From positions 62,001 through 126,000 of the forward strand of contig NW_013546979.1 of NCBI RefSeq assembly GCF_000711695.1: DNA of 64,000 nt, read 5' to 3'. Source of the stretch: Tilletiaria anomala UBC 951 (taxonomy: Eukaryota > Basidiomycota > Exobasidiomycetes > Georgefischeriales > Tilletiariaceae). The number at the start of each line of letters is the position of its first letter. Position 1 is the stretch's first letter. The notes under the pieces are model-generated. The model was given only the letters and a program-made list of their open reading frames with translations, did no database searches and was not told where the DNA came from. Both the position numbers and the translations under genes were made by a program. Positions 44,497-54,443 of the stretch are shown here, in pieces.

Positions 44497-45860
44497 GGCG
44501 GCATGAAGACGCGCCTGCTTTCTTCACATCTTAACGTGCATCTGATCAAACCTACGTGGTCTATCGATCGAAATTTCCTGTAGATGGCGACCACGTCTTT
44601 TCATAACTGTTCTGAGTGTATTAAATGTTCTTCACTTGGTTCCTTCGTATATCGTGTTATGAATACAAACACTCCTTTTGAGTGTCGTGCGAATCAGGCA
44701 GCCGACTTTAGCTCACTCGATGCTATGCTGCCCTCGTAGCGACGCGTGTTGCGATAGTTTTTTTGCGGTGTGCGATGTAGCGCGGGGCGCGGCGAGCACT
44801 CACCCCTCTTTGCTCCATCCTCTAGCGCTCCAGTGATGCCTCGCCCCAAAAGGCTGTCCAAGCCAGTTCCACGGTTGGTTGGATTGGGGAGCACTTGGAC
44901 TGAAGTGGCATTGTTCAACGTGTGGCGGAGGCCAGTGTAGAACCTAACCCAACCGCTTAGAGAGTAGAACCCTAATTTATTCTTCCGAAACTGTGAATGT
45001 CCTTTTCTCCCTCGAGGTGGTGCCAAGCGCACGCATTGACGCTGTTTCGATACCGCTTCGGCTCAACGCACATGACGGTTGCTTGCGATGACGATCTTTA
45101 GGACTCTCGCCTGAGCGGCTAAGCTCCAACAGGTTCGAGAGCGCTCGGACCTATGGTCCCGAGGTATTGCCGCCATTGCGCGTGCCGGTTCTTCCGCCTG
45201 CGTAAACATAATCAACTGCGGGACCTCAACCTTCGGCTCGACCCTGGCGGGTCGCGCCGGCTTGATTGGCTACGCTGTGGAAAGTGAGCCCGCGCCGACG
45301 TGCGCTGCTTGAATTCGAATTGAAGGCTCCATAGCTTGTTGTCTTATGTCTCTCCAATGGACATGGCTGCCAGTTGTTTGCTCTCCGATGGCTTTGTTTG
45401 GATATGCTGCAGGCCATTCGAAATGCTCTTTGGTCTATTCGCTCCTCCCTCTCCCCTCTCAAGCTCTCCAAAATTGGATCTATTCCCTCTTCGTACAGAT
45501 GGGGTTGCCTCAAAAGAGAACGTCAAACATTTCGGCCCCGTCGCAAGAAATTTCGCTCATCTCTTGTCGAGACCTCCGTCATTCTCCTTCCTCTGCCCCT
45601 TTCCACTTATTGCATTGATCTCCACTTCCATTGATGACCTGGCAAGGCTGTTCCGTCGAATGCGCGCTGTCTGTTGGAAGGGTAGGCGGTGATTCGCCTT
45701 ATCGAGAACAGCTAACTTGCTGATGAATGTCTTGTCCGCCGTCTTTCCTTTAGCCATACTCATCTGAGCTCAGAGTACCGGCCTTTTTACCATCGCCAAG
45801 GGGTGTTGACACTCTGGAAGGTCAAGCGAGCAATACTTACAGCAATGATCTGAGCACAAT
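44497..45860. other. 1.4 kb without a supportable gene
   Basis: Short overlapping frames only. A GGTTCGAGAG near 45131 recalls a tRNA T-arm, but flanking sequence does not fold into a tRNA. A minus-strand frame at 45557-45763 is basic and starts with ATG but has no family resemblance. Confidence 0.45.
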
Positions 45861-47232
45861 CTTAATGGCAGCGACGACAGCTACGCTTACACCACCGTAC
45901 TCACTTCGAGCTCATCCACCTTGGGACCCGTCGCAAGATCAAGCCAATCATCAGTCGCAAGCACACGCTCGCAGACATTTCCAGCAGCGTCGAGCGACGT
46001 CACGGCTTCTATAAGGACAACTCTGGACGACTCGAGCGTCGCCTCTACTAAACCGTCCTCCATTGAGCCTAGCATAACGAGGAGCGCTACATCGTTGAGC
46101 TTTGCAATAGTACTTCGGTCGATCACTCAATCATCATAAGTAAATCTCACTGGCATAAGTGCAACTGCAACAGTGGCAAGCACGGTCAGCACCGCTTCGT
46201 CCAGCTCTGCAGCAGCATCTCTGTCATTTGCTGAATCGGCATCAACCGACGCTGATTAAACAAGCGCAGCGGCCACGGTGAAAAATATGGGCAACACCGC
46301 CACGTCTCCTTCGATGAGTACAGGCACTGCAAGCTCGAAGCTAGAAAGGGAACCGACAGTCGTTAACACCTACATCGCGGCGGGAAACGCTACGAGGGCC
46401 ACCGCTTGTTAGTATCAGCGTAACGAGCAGAACAACAAACTCAGCTGAGACCGATATTCCAGCAAGATCAAACACAGGTGCAAAGGTCAAATTTCTTGAC
46501 AGCATCGAAGAGACATTCACGATGTCGTCAACAGTCTCTTCGACGGATACATCCCTGTCAGCCAATATTTCCAGCGCAACAGGATCGCCGATCCCATCTC
46601 CGAGTACAATCTCGACAGTATCAGACAGCACCAACGATATAATGACTACAGTTTCTAGTTCGGCTGACCCTATTAACGCTGGTGCAGCTTCTTTCACTGA
46701 AGCCTCGATGACTACCACGTCTAGAGTGTCTACGGCTGGAGGTGCCGCCACAAGTGGAGCAAGCGTGCTAACCACGTCCTCCGGTGCAACCTCAAGTGCC
46801 GATGAGATTCCCAGCACGACCGTCGCCGAAGCGCCGGCCTCATCGGTAACGCGCACCGTGTCGTCCTACACTCTCCGTGTCGAGCCGTCAGGCGGTGCGG
46901 GTACGTTGTCGACCTACATCCCAGCGACCATGACGAAAGTCTCCGTGGACGGATTCGCATCGACGAGCACCGCGACGCTGAGTGCATCCTCCGTCTTCGC
47001 CGATGATGATGGCTCCCTCACGACGGCATACATGTTGCAGACGGTCATCGTTGTGCCCGGTAATGCAACAAAGAGCGTCATCGAAGTCGTCTCTGCCAGC
47101 TCGAGGGTTCAAGGTATACTCTCGGGTCCAAATTTTGCGCCTTGTGCTTTTCCTTTGCCGAGCACGGGCAACATTAACATGGTCTTTGTGCTCGTCATCA
47201 CTTTGCTCAGTGCATTTGGCCTGCTCTCGTAA
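45861..47232 (+). pseudogene. remnant of a Ser/Thr-rich GPI-type cell-wall protein gene
   Basis: Almost the whole region, read in one strand, encodes Ser/Thr/Ala-rich sequence. The upstream half (about 45890-46330) is interrupted by in-frame stops and shifts frame. The downstream part is an intact 236-codon frame from the ATG at 46522 to 47232. That frame contains sequence such as SSYTLRVEPSGGAGTLSTYI, then a hydrophobic C-terminus NINMVFVLVITLLSAFGLLS preceded by PSTG. This is the signature of a GPI-attachment signal on a surface mannoprotein. The intact part has no N-terminal signal peptide, which a GPI protein needs, so it is unlikely to work alone. Either the gene has decayed 5' or an unrecognised upstream exon supplies the signal peptide. 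No enzymatic domain is seen. Confidence 0.5.
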
Positions 47233-47482
47233 ATCGTTTCACATCACTACTCTCTGACAAGGCCTATTCCATGGAATCGCAGTTCAAAAGCAACGAATCA
47301 GTTCGTTGGAGACTTCTTTTCTCTCAGCCATTGCAAAATTCAACTCCTCGCATCACGCAACATAGACTTTCGCACCTCGTTCTGCAGGCATCCCAATCTC
47401 ACTGAATTGTAGCATACATGTGTCTCGCCATCCAGACAACATTATGTCTTAGGAAGTGGATTTTGAGAGAAGGATCACGGCC

Positions 47483-48936
47483 TTAGCCGGAATATCTGCT
47501 CTTGGACAATCGGCCCTTGAGACCTCCTTCGCGCTGGCGCATTTCCTCATCTCCGACTTTCGCGACGTCCTTTGGCTTGTCGGACACCTCGAGTCTGGAA
47601 CCGGCCGCTGGTGCGCCACAGTCGTGCTGGGCGGCGCGCCTTTTCATGACTGGCGTGACCGAACGCGACCATGTGCGCCGCGCTGCTTCTGCACCTGCAC
47701 GTGCCAGCGGCGGAGTATTGTCCCTATCTTGCGCGCGGCGAGGTGGTGACCGTGGCGGCGGCGAGTAGCCGCGACTGCTTGAGCGGCAATAACTGCTCGC
47801 GGAAGAGGAGCGCTGCCGGCGGCGCGCAATAGGCGGTGTAAGGCTACGCGAAGGCGACCTGCCGCGAGGAGCGCTTTGGATGCGATGCGGCGGTGTCACA
47901 TCCCTGCTATCCCGCGGCCTTTTCCAAGGTGGTGGCACCGGCGAACGAGAGTAGGAACGCTCTTGACGATAGTGCGAAGGCGGCGGTGGAGAGTAAGGTG
48001 AACGGTCGCGAGGGTCTCTGCAGCGGTAGGCATTGTATCCGTGTCCACCCCTGCCTCTGTAGTCGTCTCGGCCATATTCACGACGATAATCGTTACGCCC
48101 TGCTGATTGCTCGTCAAAGTAGCTTCCGCCTCCGGGTGGCTGACGCTGACTTCGATCGTAGTCGTCGTAAGGTGGCGATTGAGGGCGTACGCGGGCGTCC
48201 CAACCAGAATCCCGGCTACGCTCCGTAACGTTCCCGTTTTTGTCGCGGAAAGTGTTTCGCCCGTGTCCAACATCATCTCCCCTGCCTCCACTGCCGTTAC
48301 GACCCTTATCTACTCGCAGCGGCGGTCCCCTCCCTCCACCACGATTTCTGTCATACCCTCCGCTACCACCGGCGACAGGTCCTCCGCCTCTCTGTGCTAC
48401 CTCTCGCATCAGCCTCTCGTCCTTCTCGCGCTGATTTTGTAGCTCCTTCTTCTTCGCCTCGACGAATTCTTTTGGTATGCCTCCGACGGAGGTCTGCGCT
48501 GAGATTAGCAGCGTCCAGAGGTCGGTCATGAACTGTGGCGCTTTTGCTTCAAGGAAGCCAGTTAGCGAGATCTGCAGCTTGCGTGGGTCGGGGTTCTGCA
48601 AGAATATCATAGATGACGGAATGTATCAGCATTCGCTCAGGAGGGCAGCGCTCATGCTCTGGACTACATGCACGTGATACACACCTGGTTATTCGGATCT
48701 TCAAGAAGGCTCATCGCATATTCCGTGACGACATCATCCTCGAATCCAAGTAGTTCTGTCGTCTTGTCAGCAATCCAGGGACGTATGACTTCGGTATTGA
48801 CCATTTTCATATCCACCTTGGTGCTGTAGATTCGCGGGAACGTGTGCTCGAGCTTCTTGAGAAGGACCTTGTCCTTGTTTGAGAAGCGGACCGAGTCTTG
48901 CTCGAGCGAGATCCCACGATACCCCCCGTCTGCCAT
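47483..48936 (-). CDS. SRRM1/SRm160-like PWI-domain splicing coactivator
   Basis: Nucleic-acid-binding SR-related protein of the exon-junction and spliceosome machinery. Two minus-strand exons: 48685-48936 and 47483-48595, giving 454 aa. The PWI domain spans about residues 30-115 across the intron: VDMKMVNTEVIRPWIADKTT with the diagnostic Pro-Trp-Ile, ELLGFEDDVVTEYAMSLLED, then after the join PDPRKLQISLTGFLEAKAP and FMTDLWTLLISAQTSVGGIP. The rest is Arg/Gly/Asp-rich (GYDRNRGGGRGPP, DDYRGRGGHG) and then SR/SP-repeat rich (RGRSPSRSLTPPIARRRQRS, RSPPRRAQDRD), as in SRRM1. These would be SRPK/Clk phosphorylation sites. The intron is 89 nt, phase 0. Domain identity is firm; C-terminal low complexity gives little extra information. 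Confidence 0.9.
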
Positions 48937-49417
48937 TTTGCTCGTTGTTTAGAGAATCAGGCTCAATCAAAGTGGCGACCGGATCACTCGAGAACAGTCC
49001 TTTCATCCGCAGCTGAGGTGAAGCTAACAGCAGGTTCGTCGACGAGAGCCTGTAGGATACCGATGCTCCACGCTCCGAGTCCTGTTGAATGAGCAGGACA
49101 GGGATCTGTAAACGAAGTTGCTCTGCGATATATATCGTTGTACGCGCCGCGGAACGATGACGAGGGTCACTTCAGTTGACGCCTCAGTTGATTCCATTCT
49201 ACTGGGCGGTCTCTTATACATTCCGAGCATAACACACATCTGTGCCAAGCCTGATGCATTCACCGCTTAGACCGCCCTCGACTGCGTGCAGGCTGAAAAT
49301 CTGGCTGCTCTGGTCTTCACTCGGTTGTCGTGAAATTGGAATATATAGGCGTCGAGTTTCACGGTTGGGATCATGGAGCCTACCACCGCTCCAACTCAGT
49401 GAGTTGCCACCCACGCC
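48937..49417. other. divergent promoter region
   Basis: 481 bases between the SRRM1-like gene (-) and the Dap1-like gene (+). An ATG at about 49373 followed by MEPTTAPTQ and a GTGAGT looks like a possible first exon, but its phase does not match the Dap1 frame. No other gene is seen. Confidence 0.45.
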
Positions 49418-49887
49418 ATGTTGCTGCACACGAAGTCCTGGCTTTCGCCCACTGAGGCTCAGCCTGCACTGGGGATCCTGCTGACTCGGTTCTTCGACGA
49501 CAGCCCCCCAAGGGATGATCCGATCACGCGAAAAGAACTGGCGCAGTACGACGGGTCGGACCCCAGCAAGCCGGTGTATGTCGCCATCAAGGGCCAAGTT
49601 TTTGACGTCAGCCCCAAGCGTGAGATGTACGCGCCTGGCAAAGGATACCATATCTTTGCTGGCAAGGATGGAAGTGCGGGGTTGGGAAAGAGCTCGCTCA
49701 AGGCGGAGGACGCTATCTCGGATTACTCAGGGCTGACAGAGTCAGAACGTAAGGTGCTCAATGACTGGGTTGCATATTACACAAAAGTGGGGGTAGCACT
49801 ATTCACTTTTAAATTGTCTTGCACCTCACTGACTGCAGCTTCGCACTTCCGCAGCGGTACAACATTGTCGGCAAAGTTGTCGACTGA
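49418..49887 (+). CDS. dap1: Dap1/PGRMC1-like cytochrome b5-fold heme-binding protein
   Basis: Heme-1 domain protein of the membrane-associated progesterone-receptor group. In yeasts Dap1 supports the sterol P450s Erg11 and Erg5. Two exons: 49418-49786 and 49855-49887, giving 133 aa. The core is PITRKELAQYDGSDPSKPVY, VAIKGQVFDVSPKREMYAPG, then KGYHIFAGKDGSAGLGKSSL and the end YYTKRYNIVGKVVD. The Tyr in MYAPGKGYH and nearby aromatic residues are those used for axial heme ligation in this family. The last exon is 33 nt, and its acceptor was chosen because KRYNIVG is the conserved ending. Most Dap1 proteins begin with a membrane anchor; none is visible here, so either this is a soluble form or a 5' exon is missing from the model. 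Confidence 0.85.
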
Positions 49888-50000
49888 CTAGCCGAGTTTG
49901 AAGATAAGAACAAGCCGGGAAGCCTGTAGCCCCGCTTACGGCAAGCCAGCCAGTTTGATATTTTTGCCTTTGCAGGCTTGTTTGCCTTTGCCTCGCAGCC

Positions 50001-50047
50001 GATGTGCTTGTCTGATGTGCTTGTCTGATGTGCTTGTCTGATGTGCT
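50001..50047. repeat. 13-bp tandem repeat (GATGTGCTTGTCT)n
   Basis: Three perfect copies and a partial fourth, lying between the convergent Dap1-like and API5-like genes, just downstream of both stop codons. A minisatellite by appearance. Confidence 0.9.
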
Positions 50048-50104
50048 GGCCCGTTTTTTTTTGCTGTGGAAGCTACCCTATAGTACAAGCCTTCACAAAG
50101 GTAA

Positions 50105-53100
50105 CTAGTGCCGAGGACCTGCTGGGAAAAGCTCTCGTCCAGTCTGCCTAAGACCGCGCCTAGCGCCGCGCGGGCCCATCCCGCCCCGTCCTCTTGCCGG
50201 ACCTCTTGATGTCCACGTGTTTGACGACGGCAGAAAAAGCTCTCGGCCTGAGTTCTGTATTCTGAGCCCAAGTGGAGTTTGTGCATCTTTGACAGCTTCT
50301 GCAGAGCGAATGCGGAATGGTGCATTGGCGATGGGAGCGATCGTGGGTGCCGCAGCTGGCTCCGATGGCTTGCCTTCGTCGTCGCCTTGAGAATGATCAA
50401 TCCCATTGCTGTAATCGTTGCTGATAATTTGGGTTTCTTCCGCTGGAACAGCGACCGCCGAAAAGGCAGCCATACGTCCGCGGATGGCGAGCCCGCCAGC
50501 TGCAGAGCGCCTCGCAACGCCCATGGCCGACGAGCTTCCGTTGTTAGCGCTGCCCTTGATCGAGACGATGGCAATAGGTGCTCCTGCGACAGTAGAGTAG
50601 AGTTTTGCCTTCTTGATGCTCTCCGCTTTGGCTTGCTGTGCAGCTGCAGCTGATGCGGCGCCTCGCAGACTGATGCCCTGGGTGCGATCCAGCTGTTCGT
50701 TTGCGCGCCGCTTGATCCCGATGCGTTTACTATCGGCGCTGGTTGCCATCGCAAGCAGCGGCAGCGAAGTGCCTTCGATTGTCGCTGCCGTCAGCAGGCA
50801 CATGCGCGGAGGCAACCAGATCGGCCTGTTGTCGATGGCCCGTCGCTCCGCGGCAGGGCGGAGTAGCTGCGTGTTGATGTCGACGACATTCTGGATCAGC
50901 GATGAAAGGAAGGCACGCTCCTTGACGGACGCGACCTTGCGCAAGCACTCTGCAAGCCCACGACTGAGCACATTCCAGTCGTGGATGACTCTTGTCGCCT
51001 CGTCTGAATCGATCGGCCACACGCTCTTGTCCTGGAGCGACTTGGGGCGCAGCGGCAAGCTCATGCTCAGTGCCCACAGCGCTGCCTCGGCTGCCTCGAG
51101 CCGGTCCGTGTTGCTGATGTCCCCCGCTACCTCCCCGCTCGCAGCACCAACTGCTGCAGTTGAAGGAGCCGGCCTGGCTGCGCAGAGGAGCGCTGCAGCC
51201 ATGCTGGCGCTCATCTTCATGTCGTGCGCGCCTGGGCTGCCGTGCGACGCAGCGTCCTTGCGTCGAGACAGCGCGGCGATGCCGGCGCATCGCAGCAGGA
51301 TGGGCCGCATGCTGCTAGAGAAAAATTGGAGAGACGATGCTGTGGGACGCATCTGTCTGCTTCGCGAAAGCTGGTACGGTACGATATGCTGTCGGAAATG
51401 CTCGTAGGTCGCCTGGGTATCGACGCGTTTGGAAAGGTCCAGATCGCTCTGCCAGACCGCGTCCTTGTGGCAGATCCACGAGAGCAAGAGCACGAAAGTC
51501 TGTTCCGCGAAGCCTTCCAGCATTAACACCTCAGGGGTGCCGACTCTGACATCATCCTCACCATCCGCTGCAGCTCCTTGCGATCCACCGTCAACGTGCC
51601 TTCCATTGCCTTGACCATTCTCATCGCCTCTTTTAGGCGTTGCCCCCATGATCTTGCTAGCTTGGGCCTTTTTCAGCATATCTTCAACTTTCTGCCGCGC
51701 TTCGTCTGCCATGTTGAGGAAGAACGTGGCCTCCTCTTTTGTGTCAAGCGGATCTGCGCCACTTGCGCCAAAGCCACTACCGCCACGGCCGGCCCTCAGC
51801 GAGCCTTGCATCGTCAGCACGTCCTTCATCTTCTCCAGACCCTTGAGGGCGAGGGCATCCATCAGGAGACGCGATGCACGCCGGGTACACAGGTACTCGC
51901 TGCGCACCGCAAAGTCTTCCTCGGGCAGCCAGAGCGCGGGGAGGAGCGAGGCTGCTGCGCCCCCGCTCCTCTGAGACGAAGAGGCGCGTGTGCCGAGAAG
52001 CAAAGCTCTGACGCCGTTCAGCTCGTCGAGGATGCTCGCGTACCCTTTCTGTTCTGTGGTAGAGGCCGCACCGACCTGCATGGCGCCACCATCACCCGCA
52101 TTGTCATCTGCGTGGGCGTCGATCACTTGTGCAAGTTCAGGCTGGATGGCGCTGAGCAGCTGTGCGCCACATTCGGCGATGCATATTTGGAGCTGGACGT
52201 TGTTTTGCAGCTGCTTCCGAAGGCCCATGCCGCGCTGGCCTTCATCGTCACTGTCACTGTCACTGCCGCCACCACTGCCGGCGTCGCGACACGCCTCTTC
52301 AGCGAGAAAGGCGACAGCGGCGCAGCGCGCGTCGCGCATTTCGCGCGCCTCGGGGCCAAGTAACGTGTCGATTGTCCCGAGCGCGTCGAGCGAAATGAGC
52401 GAGCGTAGCGCGCTCGTGACGACCGCGCGTTCCTTGCGGTCCTGCACTTGCAGCAGCTGGCACAGCACGTCCGCGTTGCGCCGCACTACCGCTGGGTTCG
52501 AGTAGGAGATGGACGATAGCGCTGCGTAGCCTATCGTGCGGATCTGGGCAGGGAATAGCAGATCGGAGGATTAGGTGGTGTACATCAGTCGTCTGGACAG
52601 CATAACAAGGCTCGCGGGAACGGAACGCACTCTGTCGTCGACCGCTTCGCAAAAGTCGTACAGGACATCGAGCGCATTGTCGGTCTGTGCCTTGGTCCAG
52701 CCGCCGGTGCATCCGCCGGCGCCAGGCGGTAGGCTGACCGCCGCGTTGCTCCCGAAGAGTCGGGCGAGATGTGCGATGCCGCACAGGCGCGCGATTGCGT
52801 CCGCGATGCCCTGTTTGCTCTCGATGCTCCCCAACGGGCTGTCGTACGCAGCCGCAGCGGCAGTAGAAGAGGCGGACGCAGATGCATCGGCGCTTGAAGC
52901 AGCGGACGCGGCGGCGAGAAAGTCATCGAGAGCATGAGAGTGCTGCAGCGTCCAGCGGAACGCAGCGGTGTTGAGCCCGCGCTGCGCGGCGGTCGTCTGC
53001 GCCTGGACTGCCGCCGCCGGCGCTGCTGCTGAAGGTGCAAGGATGGCCTGCAGGACGCTGCGTGGGGGGAGCGAATCGGGGAGATCGCTGAATGGCGCTA

Positions 53101-53746
53101 GGAGCTGTGCAAGCGTCTTGGGGCGCGAGTAGGAACTAGCGGCGACGGCGGCAGGTGAATGTGCGTGTGCGTGGCCGTCGTGTGCGATCTGCTTGGAGTA
53201 ATCGCCGCTGCCGGCGTTGTTGTAGGAATACGCGTGTCCTTTGGCGCTGCTGCGGTCGTGGTACTGAGAAGGATCTGGCCTTGTTGAGTCGGGGCCCCAA
53301 CGTCGGTTGCTGTAGCTACTGCCGCCACTTCTCGCCGCTTCGTCAGCCAGCCACGCTCGGGAGCGATCATCGCCACGTCTGGCGTGCTCATGCGCATAGC
53401 TCCTGGTCCTGTCTTTGGTGTTCCAGTCCGAATAGTGTGACCGCACGCCTTCCTCCTCCCAGCGTCTCACTGCAGTGCTGGTGCTGTTACTGTTGACTTC
53501 GCTGCGTCCACGACCGCTGCCCCAGGATGCATCGTTGGCAAAATAGGTATCGCGACGTGATTCGCCTCGACTGTCTGGCCATCTGCCTCTTCCTCCTCCT
53601 CCTCCTCCTCCTCCTCCTCCTCCTCCTCTTAGCCCTACTCCTGACCCTGCCAACGACCCGGGCCTGCGGCTTGAGCCTGGTTCTGAGGCTGCTCCGCCTG
53701 CGCTGCCGAAACGTGAGGAGGACAAGGACGAGCCGTGGTAGGCCAT
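50105..53746 (-). CDS. API5-like ARM/HEAT-repeat protein with Gly/Arg-rich N-terminus
   Basis: Two minus-strand exons: 52631-53746 and 50105-52543, giving 1184 aa. The first 200 residues are low complexity, with a polyGly run and Ser/Arg/His/Tyr-rich sequence. The conserved part spans the join: NALDVLYDFCEAVDDR/IRTIGYAALSSISYSNPAVV, then RRNADVLCQLLQVQDRKERA and VVTSALRSLISLDALGTIDT. The order 'DLCED-D..IR...I..L', 'ADvLtQLLQ.dD..E...v..aL.si...D..GTl' is the one I know from apoptosis inhibitor 5 (API5/AAC-11), a nuclear solenoid that binds FGF2 and acinus. The C-terminus holds a basic stretch, SIKG, and an Arg/Gly-rich end. The intron uses donor GTGCGT at 52630; a later GT would leave a 40-nt intron. 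API5 identity is tentative; gene structure is good. Confidence 0.6.
53588..53629. repeat. (TCC)n microsatellite
   Basis: About 14 TCC units, inside the first exon of the API5-like gene, where the minus strand encodes a run of Gly. Length variation would change the polyGly tract without shifting frame. Confidence 0.9.
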
Positions 53747-54443
53747 ATTTGCGACCGAGAGTGAGCGGTGTGCGCGATCTCGCTTCGTCCGAGGGGCGGG
53801 CAGGCTGCGGCGCAGGATGCTATGAGCATGGATCTACGGCAAGAAAAACCCTACGCAGAGCAGCGGGCTCTACTCTGGCTCCTCAAAGCACGGACGTTCG
53901 TTTTAAGGAGCACACACACACTTGCACCGGTTCAGCCAGCATGCATACCGCGTAGACCACTCAGTTCTCTGTCACCTGTGTTCTTTCCTTTCGAAAGGTG
54001 TATTTATTTCTTTTCTCCTCTCTCGGCCGAGAGCGCTCCCTCATCTGATAAGCATCGATCGAACAAAGGATGTTACGCCAAGAACCGCCATCTGTCACAT
54101 CTAACTTGGTTGTCCAAGGAAAAGGTGTTCTCAGCGCGGCACTCGTGAACACCTCACGCAGCGCAGAAAAGGTAGTTCATCTTCTCGCTCTCGTCGTCAG
54201 CTAGAGACATACACTACCTCCGCTCCGCTCCAAAGCTGTGCAGACACGCCAAAGACCGCCTTCCCGCTCACGTGCTAGACACCTCAATCGCCATTCGACA
54301 CGTGCTTGCCCAAGACCAGACCAACCCCACCACCCTCAGCATCCCATTGCCTCTGCGGTGAGCAAGCTCTCTGTGCAGTGGCTCTCCTGCTCTGCTGCAT
54401 TTTGCGCCGGCCGCCTGCGCCCCGGCAGAAATTTTAGACCACG
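53747..54443. other. divergent promoter region
   Basis: 697 bases between the API5-like gene (-) and the FSP1-like gene (+). No gene is seen. Contains a short CA run near 53912 and a pyrimidine-rich leader before 54444. Confidence 0.5.

Noticed and set aside
45085-45160. Possible tRNA around GAGCGGCTAAGC and GGTTCGAGAG
   Set aside because: The elements resemble a D-arm and T-arm, but no matching acceptor stem or anticodon stem is found.
52544-52583. 40-nt intron with donor GTACAC in the API5-like gene
   Set aside because: Too short for this genome; the GTGCGT donor at 52630 gives an 87-nt intron and keeps the API5 signature continuous.
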